Below are positions 41,929 to 51,326 of a DNA stretch of 64,000 nt, piece after piece; position 1 is the first letter of the stretch, and each line of letters starts with the position of its first letter. The DNA is from Pseudomonas sp. P5_109 (GTDB lineage Bacteria; Pseudomonadota; Gammaproteobacteria; Pseudomonadales; Pseudomonadaceae): the NCBI RefSeq assembly GCF_034009455.1, contig NZ_CP125380.1, positions 303,501-367,500 on the forward strand. The letters run 5' to 3'. The notes under the pieces are model-generated. The model was not told the DNA's origin. It did not search any database and saw only the letters and a program-made list of their open reading frames with translations. The position numbers and the translations under genes are program-made.

Positions 41929-43224
41929 CTATCCTTGCGCGTGGCACCATTGCGCCGGGTCACTCGGATGACCCTGCTGACGAATTGCGAAATACAGTGC
42001 TGGTGTGTCCTGCCCGCCACTGTTACCGACAGTGGAAATAGGCTCACCGGCTTTTACAACGTCACCTGCAGACTTGAGCAGCGTCTGGTTGTGACCGTAC
42101 AAACTCAAATAGCCATTGCCGTGGTCGAGAATCACCAGCAGCCCGGCACCGCGCAACCAGTCGGCGAACACCACGCGACCACCGTGTACGGCATGCACCG
42201 CACTGCCGGCAGACGCGCCAATCATCACGCCATCCCACTTGGTCCGTGCATCATCGCCACGGCTTTCACCGAAGCGCGCCAGCAATCGACCATCGACAGG
42301 CCAGGGAAGTTTGCCGCGGGTTGAAGAAAACGGGCCGCCAAAGGTCTCGCCGGAGCTGGAAACCAGTGCGCCAGGTGTCGATCTGACTGGTTTGCGTGGG
42401 GCGTCGTCGCTGGCATCTGCCTGCGCCTGGGCCTCACGTAAACGCTTTTTTTCGGCTTCCTGCTGGGCAATCAGCGCTTTTTGTCGCGCTTCTTCTGCCT
42501 CACGGGCCTGGCGGGCCAGAGTTTCTTCAATGGTTTTAAGGACTTTAGACAGGTCTGCCTGATCCTGCTCGCGCGCCGCCAGTTTCTGATCGCGAGCCTT
42601 TACGTCGTCATTGAGTTTGGCCAGGACTTGCTGGCGCTCCTGGCGAACTTTCTCGAGTTCGCCACGCTGGGTGTCGAGGCTGCTTTGCTGCACCAACAAT
42701 TGCGCCTGCTGCATGGCGATGTCTTTTTCGACATTGCTCAGTTGGCGCAGGGTTTCGTTGAAATTCTTCAACTGCTCCAGGCGGGCCTGGCTCAGGTAGT
42801 CGTAATAGGTGAGGGTGCGGGCGAATTTTTCCGGATTCTGCTGGTTGAGCAGCAGCTTGAGGTACTCCTGACGACCGTTCTGGTAGGCCGCCCGGGCCTG
42901 CATGGCGATCAGTCGTTGCTGTTCAGTGCGCGCGCTCTGGAGTTTTTTTTTCTCGGCATCGAGTCGCTGCAGCTCGGCTTCGCTTTTCTTCAGCTCTTTT
43001 TGCAGGGCTTCGACCTGCTTCTCGAGCTTGCCCATTTCGGTTTCGGTGCCCTTGAGCTCTTTCTGCACGCCGGACTTTTCTTCCTGCAGCTTGCCCAGCA
43101 GTTTCTTCAGCTCGGCAATGTCCTGACGCGTGGCGTCCAACTGTTGTTGGGTCTCTGCGCGCTCGTCGGCAAAGGCCGGTTGGAGCAGGCATGTCAGGGC
43201 TAGGGCTATCAGGACGCGAAGCAT
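41929..43224 (-). CDS. envC: EnvC-like murein hydrolase activator
   Basis: 431 aa from MLRVLIALALTCLLQPAFAD; the longer upstream frame would remove the signal peptide from the start. A long coiled coil covers about residues 20-260 (Lys/Glu/Gln-rich heptads), then a C-terminal LytM/M23 domain (about 310-431). The usual HxxxD zinc site is replaced by WDGVMIGAS, and HGNGYLSLYGHN is kept, as in EnvC proteins that activate amidases rather than cut peptidoglycan themselves. First gene of envC-ctp-deacetylase. Confidence 0.9.
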   Translation of the reverse strand: MLRVLIALALTCLLQPAFADERAETQQQLDATRQDIAELKKLLGKLQEEKSGVQKELKGTETEMGKLEKQVEALQKELKKSEAELQRLDAEKKKLQSARTEQQRLIAMQARAAYQNGRQEYLKLLLNQQNPEKFARTLTYYDYLSQARLEQLKNFNETLRQLSNVEKDIAMQQAQLLVQQSSLDTQRGELEKVRQERQQVLAKLNDDVKARDQKLAAREQDQADLSKVLKTIEETLARQAREAEEARQKALIAQQEAEKKRLREAQAQADASDDAPRKPVRSTPGALVSSSGETFGGPFSSTRGKLPWPVDGRLLARFGESRGDDARTKWDGVMIGASAGSAVHAVHGGRVVFADWLRGAGLLVILDHGNGYLSLYGHNQTLLKSAGDVVKAGEPISTVGNSGGQDTPALYFAIRQQGHPSDPAQWCHAQG

Positions 43225-43369
43225 AGAGGCGGGCGGCACCAGGGAAAGGGACGGCCTAGTATGCCCGCCATGGGCGGCAAAAAAAATGCCCATTTCTGAC
43301 TGTGTGATAACTGGAGGGAAGTGTGTGGGGATTTAGCCTTCAAAACCACCACAAACACTGTAGGAGCTG

Positions 43370-43447
43370 GCTTGCCAGCGATGGCGGAGGATCAGTCAAC
43401 ATAGATGCTGACAGTCAAATTGCTATCGCTGGCAAGCCAGCTCCTAC
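43370..43447. repeat. REPIN (GTAGGAGC family)
   Basis: GTAGGAGCTGGCTTGCCAGCG on the left and its inverted partner ending GCTCCTAC on the right, about 35 bp apart. Same family as the array at 34006. Confidence 0.9.
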
Positions 43448-43476
43448 AAGGGCATTTCAGTGTTTGTTCGACCGGG

Positions 43477-45006
43477 TTACACCAGAATCGAAGTCCCGGT
43501 CATTTCCGCCGGTTGCTCGAGGCCCAACAGCTTCAGCATGGTCGGCGCCACGTCCGCCAGAACCCCGCCTTCGCGAACTTTCAAATCGCGCTTGCCAACA
43601 TAGATGAAAGGCACCGGCTCGGTGGTGTGTGCGGTGTGCGCCTGGCCGGTGGATTCATCGGCCATTTGCTCGACGTTACCGTGGTCGGCGGTGATCAACG
43701 CTTCGCCGCCGACCTTTTCCAGGGCATCGACGATGCGACCCACGCACAGGTCCAGGCATTCAACCGCCTTGACCGCCGCTTCGAACACGCCGCTGTGGCC
43801 GACCATGTCGCCGTTGGCGTAGTTGACCACGATCACGTCGTAACGCTGGTTTTCGATGGCGTCGACGATGCGGTCGGTGACTTCCGGTGCGCTCATTTCC
43901 GGCTGCAGGTCATAGGTGGCGACTTTTGGCGACGGAATCAGGATGCGCTCTTCGCCCGGGAACGGTTCTTCGCGGCCGCCGGAGAAGAAGAACGTCACGT
44001 GGGCGTATTTTTCGGTTTCAGCGATGCGCAGCTGGGTCTTGCCGTTTTTCGCCAGGTAGTCGCCCAGCACGTTTTCCAGGCTGCCGGCGGCGAAGGCCGA
44101 TGGCGCAGGGATGCTCGCGGCGTATTGGGTCAGCATGACGAAACCGGCCAGTTTCGGCTGGCGCGCGCGCTCGAACTCACTGAAGCTGTCTTCGACGAAT
44201 ACGCGGGTCAGCTCGCGGGCGCGGTCGGCGCGGAAGTTCATGAACACCACGGCATCGCCGTCTTCGACTTTTACCGGCTCACCGATGGAGGTGGCCTTGA
44301 CGAATTCGTCGCTCTCGCCACGCTCGTAAGCTGCTTGCAGGCCTTCCTGGGCGGTGGCGGCGTTGAACTCGCCCTGGCCGTCGACGATCAGGTTGTAGGC
44401 CTGGGACACACGGTCCCAGCGGTTGTCGCGGTCCATGGCGAAGTAACGGCCGATGATGCTGGCGATCCGGCCTTTGCCCAGGGCCTGGAAGGTCGCGTCG
44501 AGCAGCTCGATCGACGATTGCGCGCTTTTCGGCGGGGTGTCGCGGCCGTCGAGGAAGGCGTGCAGGTAGATGTTTTGCGCGCCGCGCTTGAAGGCCAGTT
44601 CGGCCATGGCGACCAGGTGATCCTGGTGGCTATGCACGCCGCCATCGGACAGCAGGCCCATGAAATGCACGGCTTTGCCGGCGGCGACGGCTTTGTCCAC
44701 GGCAGCGCAGATGGTCGGGTTCTCGAAGAACTCGCCGTCACGGATCGATTTGGTGACACGAGTGAAGTCCTGATACACCACGCGACCGGCACCGAGGTTC
44801 ATGTGGCCGACTTCGGAGTTGCCCATCTGGCCGTCCGGCAAGCCGACGTCCATGCCGCTGCCCGAGATCAGGCCGTTCGGCACGGTGGCCCACAGACGGT
44901 CCAGTACAGGCTTCTTCGCCGCAAAAATGGCGTTGGATTCGGGATTGTCGCTGTGACCGAAGCCGTCGAGAATCATCAGGACCAAAGGTTTAGGCGTGGT
45001 AGTCAT
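43477..45006 (-). CDS. gpmI: GpmI, cofactor-independent phosphoglycerate mutase
   Basis: 509 aa. It interconverts 3- and 2-phosphoglycerate in glycolysis. Alkaline-phosphatase fold with metal ligands in LMILDGFGH, the phosphorylated Ser in [16 protein letters not shown] (about 62), and [11 protein letters not shown] with the closing [12 protein letters not shown]. It is transcribed divergently from the rhodanese-grxC-secB genes. Confidence 0.97.
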   Translation of the reverse strand: MTTTPKPLVLMILDGFGHSDNPESNAIFAAKKPVLDRLWATVPNGLISGSGMDVGLPDGQMGNSEVGHMNLGAGRVVYQDFTRVTKSIRDGEFFENPTICAAVDKAVAAGKAVHFMGLLSDGGVHSHQDHLVAMAELAFKRGAQNIYLHAFLDGRDTPPKSAQSSIELLDATFQALGKGRIASIIGRYFAMDRDNRWDRVSQAYNLIVDGQGEFNAATAQEGLQAAYERGESDEFVKATSIGEPVKVEDGDAVVFMNFRADRARELTRVFVEDSFSEFERARQPKLAGFVMLTQYAASIPAPSAFAAGSLENVLGDYLAKNGKTQLRIAETEKYAHVTFFFSGGREEPFPGEERILIPSPKVATYDLQPEMSAPEVTDRIVDAIENQRYDVIVVNYANGDMVGHSGVFEAAVKAVECLDLCVGRIVDALEKVGGEALITADHGNVEQMADESTGQAHTAHTTEPVPFIYVGKRDLKVREGGVLADVAPTMLKLLGLEQPAEMTGTSILV

Positions 45007-45158
45007 GGAATCCGCTCTGGCTTAAGTAAAAAGGGGCAATGGAAAAGGGAGTCGCAGTTTAAAGCGAAGTTCCGGCCACGTCACCGCCGGACGGGGTTTG
45101 GCCCACCATAGTGGCTGTGTATACTGGCCGACATTTTAACGCCCTGGAACCTCCTTCG

Positions 45159-45572
45159 ATGGTTGCTCACCTGATTGAATTCGCCACTAACCACTACATT
45201 CTCGTCGGTATCTTCGTCGTACTGCTGGCGTTGCTGATTGCCTACCAAATGCAGGGCGGCGGCCGTAGCCTGAGCACCGGCGAACTGACCGGGCTGGTCA
45301 ACAAGGACGCAGGCGTGGTGATCGACATTCGTCCAACCAAGGATTTCGCCGCCGGTCACATTGTCGGTGCGGTGAACATTCCCCAGGACAAACTGGCCGC
45401 CCGCGTTGGCGAGCTGGAAAAACACAAGGCCAAGACCATCATCCTGGTCGACGCCATGGGCCAGACCGCCGGCACCCACGCCCGCGAATTGATGAAATCC
45501 GGCTTCACCGCCGCCAAGCTGTCCGGCGGTATCTCCAGCTGGAAAGCCGACAATCTGCCGTTGGTGAAGTGA
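45159..45572 (+). CDS. Membrane-anchored rhodanese-like protein (YibN type)
   Basis: 137 aa from MVAHLIEFATNHYI; the upstream start lacks a ribosome site. One N-terminal membrane helix (ILVGIFVVLLALLIAYQM), then a rhodanese domain (VVIDIRPTKDFAAGHIVGAV, KLSGGISSWKADNLPLV). The usual catalytic cysteine loop reads LVDAMGQTAG, so the cysteine is absent and sulphur transfer is unlikely. It is 1 bp from grxC and forms an operon with grxC and secB. Confidence 0.88.
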   Translation: MVAHLIEFATNHYILVGIFVVLLALLIAYQMQGGGRSLSTGELTGLVNKDAGVVIDIRPTKDFAAGHIVGAVNIPQDKLAARVGELEKHKAKTIILVDAMGQTAGTHARELMKSGFTAAKLSGGISSWKADNLPLVK

Positions 45573-45573
45573 T

Positions 45574-45828
45574 ATGAGTAGCGTCGTCGTCTATTCCAGC
45601 GATTACTGCGGTTATTGTTCCCGGGCCAAACATCTGCTCGTGAGCAAAGGCGTGGCCTTCGAAGAGATCAAGGTCGATGGCAAGCCGCAGGTGCGCGCTG
45701 CGATGGCCCAGAAGGCCGGACGTACGTCCGTGCCGCAAATCTGGATCGGCAGCACCCACGTGGGCGGTTGTGATGATTTGTTCGCCCTGGAGCGCGCCGG
45801 CAAGCTCGACGCGCTGCTCAAGGCCTGA
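45574..45828 (+). CDS. grxC: GrxC, glutaredoxin 3
   Basis: 84 aa, normal for glutaredoxin 3. The active site is CGYC (residues 11-14), with the cis-Pro motif SVPQIWIG and the glutathione-binding GGCDDL. It reduces protein and glutathione mixed disulphides in the cytoplasm. Lies between the rhodanese gene and secB. Confidence 0.96.
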   Translation: MSSVVVYSSDYCGYCSRAKHLLVSKGVAFEEIKVDGKPQVRAAMAQKAGRTSVPQIWIGSTHVGGCDDLFALERAGKLDALLKA

Positions 45829-45884
45829 CGGCAATACCCCAAACCAGCAAACCTAAAAGAACCCTGGATCAAGAAGGATCTGCG

Positions 45885-46370
45885 ATGACTGACCAACAGA
45901 ACACTGCTGCGAACGAAGAAGAAACTGCACCGCAATTCTCCTTGCAGCGCATTTATGTGCGTGACCTGTCCTTCGAAGCTCCGAAAAGCCCGGCGATCTT
46001 CCGCCAGCAGTGGGAGCCGAGCGTCGCGCTGGATCTGAACACCCGTCAAAAGTCGCTGGAATCCGACTTCCACGAAGTCGTGCTGACCCTGTCGGTTACC
46101 GTGAAAAACGGTGACGAAGTGGCGTTCATCGCTGAAGTGCAACAGGCCGGGATCTTCCTGATCAAGAACCTGGACGACGCTTCGATGAGCCACACCCTGG
46201 GTGCGTTCTGCCCGAACATCCTGTTCCCGTATGCTCGCGAAACCCTGGACAGCCTGGTGACCCGCGGTTCGTTCCCGGCACTGATGCTGGCTCCGGTGAA
46301 CTTCGATGCGCTGTACGCGCAAGAGCTGCAACGCATGCAGGCGGCTGGCGAGACTCCGACCGTTCAGTAA
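45885..46370 (+). CDS. secB: SecB protein-export chaperone
   Basis: 161 aa. Family features: [36 protein letters not shown], and [20 protein letters not shown] with the basic [17 protein letters not shown] end. It holds preproteins unfolded and delivers them to SecA. An AAGGATCTGCG segment precedes the ATG. Last gene of the rhodanese-grxC-secB set. Confidence 0.97.
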   Translation: MTDQQNTAANEEETAPQFSLQRIYVRDLSFEAPKSPAIFRQQWEPSVALDLNTRQKSLESDFHEVVLTLSVTVKNGDEVAFIAEVQQAGIFLIKNLDDASMSHTLGAFCPNILFPYARETLDSLVTRGSFPALMLAPVNFDALYAQELQRMQAAGETPTVQ

Positions 46371-46399
46371 GCATTTTTGAGCGTCGAAGCAAGTCCAAT

Positions 46400-46497
46400 G
46401 TGGGAGCGGGCTTGCTCGCGAAAGCGGTTTTTCAGTCAACATTCATGTTGAAGCTGATGACCCCTTCGCGAGCAAGCCCGCTCCCACATTTGTTATG
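46400..46497. repeat. REPIN (GTGGGAGC family)
   Basis: GTGGGAGCGGGCTTGCTCGC and its inverted partner GCGAGCAAGCCCGCTCCCAC, about 60 bp apart, between secB and trmL. Confidence 0.92.
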
Positions 46498-46502
46498 CGG
46501 TG

Positions 46503-46958
46503 TTATTTGAAGTCGTTCTGACGCCAGGCTTCGTAAACGGCGACGGCCACGGTATTCGACAGGTTCAGGCTACGGCAGCCTTCGCGCATCGGCAGGCGCA
46601 GGCGTTGCTCGCTGGGCAGGGCATCGAGTACCTCGGCGGGCAAGCCCCGGCTTTCCGGACCAAAGAGAAACGCATCACCCGGGGCAAAGCTGGCATCGTG
46701 GAACGGCCGCGAACCCTTGGTGGTGAACGCGAACAGCCGAGGATGGCCGAGGCTATCCAGGCAGCTGGCAAGGTCCGCGTGGCGTTGCAGGGTGGCATAC
46801 TCGTGGTAGTCGAGGCCGGCCCGGCGCAGGCGCTTGTCGTCCATCTCGAAGCCCAGCGGTTCGATCAAATGCAGGTGGCAGCCACTGTTGGCGCACAGCC
46901 TGATAACGTTGCCGGTATTCGGCGGAATTTCTGGTTGGAAAAGGATGACGTGAAACAT
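46503..46958 (-). CDS. trmL: TrmL, tRNA (cytidine/uridine-34-2'-O)-methyltransferase
   Basis: 151 aa from MFHVILFQPEIPPNTGNVIR; this start fits the family, whereas the longer frame adds an unrelated 45 residues. SPOUT fold with FLFGPESRGLP (about 97-107) and the C-terminal knot RSLNLSNTVAVAVYEAWRQ. It methylates the wobble ribose of tRNA-Leu. Its ATG shares the palindrome CATG with the start of the divergent neighbour. Confidence 0.93.
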   Translation of the reverse strand: MFHVILFQPEIPPNTGNVIRLCANSGCHLHLIEPLGFEMDDKRLRRAGLDYHEYATLQRHADLASCLDSLGHPRLFAFTTKGSRPFHDASFAPGDAFLFGPESRGLPAEVLDALPSEQRLRLPMREGCRSLNLSNTVAVAVYEAWRQNDFK

Positions 46959-47397
46959 GCACGGCTCCGAAGGTAAAGATGACGGGCATTCTACGCCGCA
47001 AGCAGGCGTGCGTTCGAAACTATTCCTGCGGGTGATGGGCTCGCTGGCGATTGTCGGGGTGATGGTCGGTATGATGATCGGTCGCCTGACCACGCCAGAC
47101 CCCAGTCAGTTGCAGCAGGTTGAAGTGACCGGCGACGGACTGGTGGTGTGGTTCAACAACGAACCCAAGACCCACGGCGAAATCGTCGACGGCAGTGTCG
47201 CGCTGCTGTTTGGCGCCGAGGGCAAGGCGCAGAAAGGCCAGCTCAAGCTCGACGGCAAGGACGTGAACTGGCGGGTACGTTTGAGCGATGGGGGGTTGTT
47301 GCTGACGCTGGTGGCGGCCCGGTCCCTGCAGGGCGAGTGGGCCGGTAGCGAGGTCGATGACCGCTGGCGGTTGGAGATCCTTCTCCGGGAGCAATAA
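46957..47397 (+). CDS. Conserved hypothetical membrane-anchored protein
   Basis: 146 aa. After a polar start of about 22 residues comes one membrane segment (FLRVMGSLAIVGVMVGMMIG), then a beta-rich domain of about 100 residues (VEVTGDGLVVWFNNEPKTHG, VNWRVRLSDGGLLLTLVA). AAGGA lies 11 nt before the ATG. The function is not recognised. It is divergent from trmL with no gap: the two start codons overlap by two bases. Confidence 0.75.
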   Translation: MHGSEGKDDGHSTPQAGVRSKLFLRVMGSLAIVGVMVGMMIGRLTTPDPSQLQQVEVTGDGLVVWFNNEPKTHGEIVDGSVALLFGAEGKAQKGQLKLDGKDVNWRVRLSDGGLLLTLVAARSLQGEWAGSEVDDRWRLEILLREQ

Positions 47398-47402
47398 AAG
47401 AG

Positions 47403-47610
47403 GGAATCCCCGGCCTGCCTGTACCAAGGTCCCCAAAACGGCAGGCTCGTCGCGAGTGCGGTGTGAGCCGGGTGTAAAGAAGGAACCCCTGACCTGCCTG
47501 TATCAAGGGCCCCAAAACGGCTGGGCTCGTCGCGGTTGCGGTGTGAGCCCGGTGTAAAGAGGGGAATCCCCGGCCTGCCTGTACCAAGGTCCCCGAAACT
47601 GGGTAGGTGA
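47403..47610. repeat. Direct repeat of about 80 bp, 2.6 copies
   Basis: CCTGCCTGTACCAAGGTCCCC-type segments start near 47413, 47492 and 47573 (79- and 81-bp periods), separated by GGCTCGTCGCG-GCGGTGTGAGCC-GGTGTAAAGA. It is not of the REP type found elsewhere in the window. It occupies the gap after the small membrane-protein gene. Confidence 0.8.
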
Positions 47611-47678
47611 ACTGATTCACTTGAAAAGGTTATTGCAGGGGGCGTGCCAGGTTTTAACATTGCGAAACAAAAAACGCC

Positions 47679-47704
47679 GAAAGCCCCGTAATCCGGGGCT
47701 TTCA
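47679..47704. terminator. Rho-independent terminator
   Basis: GAAAGCCCC and GGGGCTTTC form a 9-bp stem with loop GTAATCC, with AAAAAA on the left and GTTTTTT on the right, so it can act in both directions. It may end transcripts from 46957-47397. Confidence 0.75.
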
Positions 47705-47811
47705 TGTTTTTTCGATAGGGGTTCGATAGCGAATGCAGGCGGGGTTTGGAAGCAGTTTTTGTGCGCGATTGCGGTTCACGGTGCATTCAGTCGGTGCACA
47801 AAGCGCCAAGT

Positions 47812-47899
47812 GTGGGAGCGGGCTTGCTCGCGAATGCGGTTGATCACACAGCATGAATGTCGACTGACACGACGCCTTCGCGAGCAAGCCCGCTCCCAC
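47812..47899. repeat. REPIN (GTGGGAGC family)
   Basis: Inverted pair of GTGGGAGCGGGCTTGCTCGC halves, just downstream of ntrC. Confidence 0.92.
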
Positions 47900-47956
47900 A
47901 GGGGGGTGTGCTTGCCCGCGATTGGATCTAATGATCAGCGAAGAACCAAAGGCTGT

Positions 47957-49393
47957 TTAGCCCTCATCCCCCTCATCATCATCCCCGCCATCCACCTTCA
48001 TCCCCAATTCCTTGATCTTGCGTGTCAGGGTATTACGTCCCCAACCCAGCAAAACGGCGGCATCGCGGCGGCGACCGGCGGTGTGTTTGAGGGCGGTCTC
48101 GATCATGATCCGCTCGAAGGCCGGCACGGCGCTGTCGAGCAGGCTCGATTGGCCGCGGGCCAGTGCCTGGTCAGCCCACTGGCGCAGGGCCTGTTCCCAG
48201 TTGGTCACGGGTACCGAATCCTGTGGCAGGCTCAGCAGTTCCGGCGGCAGGTCGCCGATGTGCACTTCGCGACCCGAAGCCATCACCGTGATCCAGCGGC
48301 AGGTGTTCTCCAGCTGCCGCACGTTGCCTGGCCACGGCAAGTTCTTCAGGTATTCCTCGGTTTCGCTTTTCAGCAGCTTCGGCTCGACGGCCAGCTCCTG
48401 GGCGGCGCGGCTGAGGAAGTGCTTGGCCAGGGTCGGGATGTCTTCGCGACGGTCCGACAGGCGCGGGATATGGATGCGGATCACGTTGAGGCGATGGAAC
48501 AGGTCCTCGCGGAATTTCCCGGCATGCACCAGGGTTTCCAGGTTCTGGTGAGTCGCGGCGATGATGCGCACATCGACCTTCACCGGCACATGGCCGCCGA
48601 CGCGGTAGAACTCGCCATCAGCCAGTACGCGCAGCAAGCGGGTCTGGGTGTCTGCCGGCATGTCGCCGATTTCGTCGAGGAACAGCGTGCCGCCGTCCGC
48701 CTGCTCGAAGCGCCCGCGACGCAGGTTGGCCGCGCCGGTAAAGGCGCCTTTTTCATGGCCGAACAGTTCGGATTCCATCAGGTCCTTGGGGATCGCCGCC
48801 ATGTTCAGCGCGATGAACGGCGAAGCGGCTCGCGGGCTGTGACGGTGCAGGGCGTGGGCCACCAGTTCCTTACCGGTACCGGACTCGCCGTTGATCAGCA
48901 CGGTGATGTTGGAATGGCTCAGGCGGCCGATGGCGCGAAACACCTCCTGCATTGCCGGCGCTTCACCGATGATTTCCGGGGTGCGGGTCAAGGCGACCGG
49001 GACTTCCAGGCCTTGCTGTTCCTGAGCGTGCTGGTTCGCGCGTTTGACCAGCGACACCGCTTCGTCCACATCGAACGGTTTGGGCAAGTACTCGAAGGCG
49101 CCGCCCTGATAGGACGCGACAGCGCTGTCCAGATCGGAGTGAGCGGTCATGATGATCACCGGCAGCCGGGGGTGCTGCTCGCGAATCCGCGCCAGAAGGT
49201 CCAGGCCGCTGGCGCCGGGCATGCGGATGTCGGAGATGATCACGTCTGGCTGCTGGCGCGCCAGGCGGCTCATCACGCCATCGGCGCTGTCGAAGCTTTG
49301 CGTGGTCATGCCTTCCTGTTGCAAGGCTTTTTCCAGGACCCAACGGATAGAACGGTCGTCATCGACGATCCACACGGTTTCACTACGGCTCAT
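47957..49393 (-). CDS. ntrC: NtrC (GlnG), nitrogen-control response regulator
   Basis: 478 aa. The receiver domain has the phospho-acceptor Asp54 in VIISDIRMPG. The sigma-54 AAA+ domain has Walker A GESGTGKE (about 169), the GAFTGA loop (KGAFTGAANLRRG) and LFLDEIGDMP. The C-terminal Fis-type helix-turn-helix is RRDAAVLLGWGRNTLTRKIK. It ends in an acidic tail. It activates sigma-54 promoters under nitrogen limitation, such as that of glnA. It overlaps ntrB by 4 bp. Confidence 0.97.
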   Translation of the reverse strand: MSRSETVWIVDDDRSIRWVLEKALQQEGMTTQSFDSADGVMSRLARQQPDVIISDIRMPGASGLDLLARIREQHPRLPVIIMTAHSDLDSAVASYQGGAFEYLPKPFDVDEAVSLVKRANQHAQEQQGLEVPVALTRTPEIIGEAPAMQEVFRAIGRLSHSNITVLINGESGTGKELVAHALHRHSPRAASPFIALNMAAIPKDLMESELFGHEKGAFTGAANLRRGRFEQADGGTLFLDEIGDMPADTQTRLLRVLADGEFYRVGGHVPVKVDVRIIAATHQNLETLVHAGKFREDLFHRLNVIRIHIPRLSDRREDIPTLAKHFLSRAAQELAVEPKLLKSETEEYLKNLPWPGNVRQLENTCRWITVMASGREVHIGDLPPELLSLPQDSVPVTNWEQALRQWADQALARGQSSLLDSAVPAFERIMIETALKHTAGRRRDAAVLLGWGRNTLTRKIKELGMKVDGGDDDEGDEG

Positions 49394-50475
49394 GTCGATG
49401 TGGCTCCTTGTTCCAGTGGCAGAAAGATCGAGAAAGTGGTGTGGCCGGGGTGGCTGTCACATTCGATCAGGCCCTGGTGCTGGCTGATGATGTTCTGGGT
49501 AATGGCCAAGCCCAGCCCGGTACCGTCCGGACGACCGCTGACCATGGGAAAGAAGATGGTTTCCTGAAGTTCCGCGGGAATGCCCGGGCCGTTGTCGATG
49601 ATCTCGATCTTGGTCACCAGGCGATGGCGTACGTGGCCAATGGTGAACTGGCGCATGGTGCGGGTGCGCAGGCTGATGCGGCCCAGGCGCAGCTCGTTCT
49701 GGCTGCTGATGGCCTGCATCGCATTGCGCACGATGTTCAGCACCGCCTGGATCATTTGCTCGCGATCGATCAGGACGTCAGGAATGCTTGGGTCGTAGTC
49801 GCGCACCAAGGTGATGCAGCCCTGGCTTTCGGCTTCCACCAGATGGCAGACCCGTTCAAGCACTTCGTGGACATTGCACATGGCCAGTGAAGGCAGCTTG
49901 TTGGAACCGAGCATGCGGTCCACCAGGTTACGCAGGCGGTCGGCTTCTTCGATGATGACGTTGGTGTAATCGCGCAGGCTTTCTTCCGGCAGCTCCCGGG
50001 CCAGCAATTGAGCCGCGCCGCGAATCCCGCCCAAGGGGTTCTTGATTTCATGGGCCAGGCCGCGCACCAGCATCTTGCTGGTTTCCTGTTTGGACAGCTG
50101 TGCTTCTTCCTTGGTGATCCGCAGCAGGCGGTCACGAGGGTGGACTTCGAGCAGCAGCATCGTGTGGCCATCGCTCAGAATCGGCGTAACCGCGTAGTCG
50201 ACGGTCAGGGTCTGGCCAGTGAGGGCGGTGAGCAAGGCTTCGCGCTTGGTGAACGGGTGCGCTTGTTCGACTGCCTGGCGCAACGAGTTCAGCGCCTCGG
50301 TCGATTCGGTAAACAGTTCACTGATGAACTGCCCATGGCTACGCTGACCGCTGATGGCCAGCAGCATCTCCGCCGCCGGGTTCATGTACTCGAGGCGCAG
50401 TTCGGCGTCGAGCAGGATGGTGGCGGTGGTGAGGTTGTCGAGTAGCAAACGGTGGAGTGCGTCGCTAATGGTCAT
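49390..50475 (-). CDS. ntrB: NtrB (GlnL), nitrogen sensor histidine kinase
   Basis: 361 aa. PAS domain at the N-terminus (about 1-110), phosphorylated His in GLAHEIKNPLGGIRGAAQLL (about 137), N box VLNIVRNAMQA, and the ATP lid IIDNGPGIP and GTGLGLAI. It is cytoplasmic, with no membrane segment, as usual for NtrB, and is controlled by PII proteins. An NtrC-box-like site lies 200 bp upstream. Confidence 0.97.
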   Translation of the reverse strand: MTISDALHRLLLDNLTTATILLDAELRLEYMNPAAEMLLAISGQRSHGQFISELFTESTEALNSLRQAVEQAHPFTKREALLTALTGQTLTVDYAVTPILSDGHTMLLLEVHPRDRLLRITKEEAQLSKQETSKMLVRGLAHEIKNPLGGIRGAAQLLARELPEESLRDYTNVIIEEADRLRNLVDRMLGSNKLPSLAMCNVHEVLERVCHLVEAESQGCITLVRDYDPSIPDVLIDREQMIQAVLNIVRNAMQAISSQNELRLGRISLRTRTMRQFTIGHVRHRLVTKIEIIDNGPGIPAELQETIFFPMVSGRPDGTGLGLAITQNIISQHQGLIECDSHPGHTTFSIFLPLEQGATST

Positions 50476-50674
50476 CGGGACCTCTTTTGGGGCGGAGCAT
50501 GCGCAAGAAACAAGCGTTGATGCGGGGAAAATGCAAAAACCAAACCAAGGCTCCGAAAAGAAGCGCTAAAGGCCTGAAACGGGCGTTTGACGCTCGTTTG
50601 CGTGGCGCTTTGCCAGCTTTCGCGGGTAGTTTCGAACCAAAATGGGTTGCAATGTGAGTACGGTGCAAGCAATT

Positions 50675-50689
50675 GCACCAATATAGTGC
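50675..50689. promoter_or_regulatory. NtrC-binding-site-like palindrome
   Basis: GCACCAATATAGTGC fits GCAC-N7-GTGC, the known NtrC half-site arrangement. It lies in the 230-bp gap between ntrB and the DUF4124 gene, suitably placed for autoregulation of ntrBC. I could not find a well-spaced sigma-54 promoter beside it. Confidence 0.5.
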
Positions 50690-50705
50690 GCAAACCTGAA
50701 CGAGG

Positions 50706-51326
50706 TTAAAAAAGTCGCTGGAAAGGATTTTTTTCTTCGGCGGGCTTGTCGCTGAGGGGGCATTCCGGCCTCTGGCCGTAGTCATCGAGGGTGCAGGGTT
50801 TGATCTTGCGCTTCTGGGCGAGGGATGTGCGCTGCATATGGAAGGGTTGGTTGGCGGTGCGTTCGACGATGCGCCCCTGTTCGTCGAGGATTTCCACGGA
50901 CAGGGTATGGCTGCCGCGATCGATGTTGCTCAACGGGAACACCGGGCTCAGGCCGGGCTCGGCGGTGGGTTGGCCATCGAGCAGCAGCCGGTAGCGGTGA
51001 CCGGGTTGCAGGCCGGGCTCGTTGGTGGCGCTGACGATGACTTCGCCAGCGTTGTCGCGGATGGTCGCGTCTGGCTCCGGTACCAGGATGCGCAGCAGGT
51101 CGTAGTGGAATGCCGGTTGCTCTTCGGGCGTTGTTGCTGCGATCAAGGGCGCGGCCGTGATGGGGTGGGCAGCCAATTGATTACTTTTGCTCAGCGGCAC
51201 CCGCTTGACGTTACCGGGCTTGGGTCGATCGGTGAAAACCCGATTGCCTTGGGGGTCAACGTAAGTAAAGACCTCCGCCGATGCGGGCAGCGCGATGAAG
51301 AAGGCGATCAGCAGCCAGGTCTTCAT
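50706..51326 (-). CDS. DUF4124 exported protein
   Basis: 206 aa with signal peptide (MKTWLLIAFFIALPASA). The DUF4124 segment EVFTYVDPQGNRVFTDRPKP is at about 18-40, and a C-terminal beta-domain (YRLLLDGQPTAEPGLSPVFP, then GSHTLSVEILDEQGRIV) resembles a penicillin-binding-protein-activator-like or Ig-like fold. The last 40 residues are basic. It overlaps the upstream paralogous DUF4124 gene by 4 bp. The function is unknown. Confidence 0.85.
   Translation of the reverse strand: MKTWLLIAFFIALPASAEVFTYVDPQGNRVFTDRPKPGNVKRVPLSKSNQLAAHPITAAPLIAATTPEEQPAFHYDLLRILVPEPDATIRDNAGEVIVSATNEPGLQPGHRYRLLLDGQPTAEPGLSPVFPLSNIDRGSHTLSVEILDEQGRIVERTANQPFHMQRTSLAQKRKIKPCTLDDYGQRPECPLSDKPAEEKNPFQRLF

Noticed and set aside
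43405..45111. Plus-strand open frame of 568 codons
   Set aside because: Antisense to gpmI, runs through a REPIN.
47621..49567. Plus-strand open frame of 648 codons
   Set aside because: Antisense to ntrC; starts in a terminator and a REPIN.
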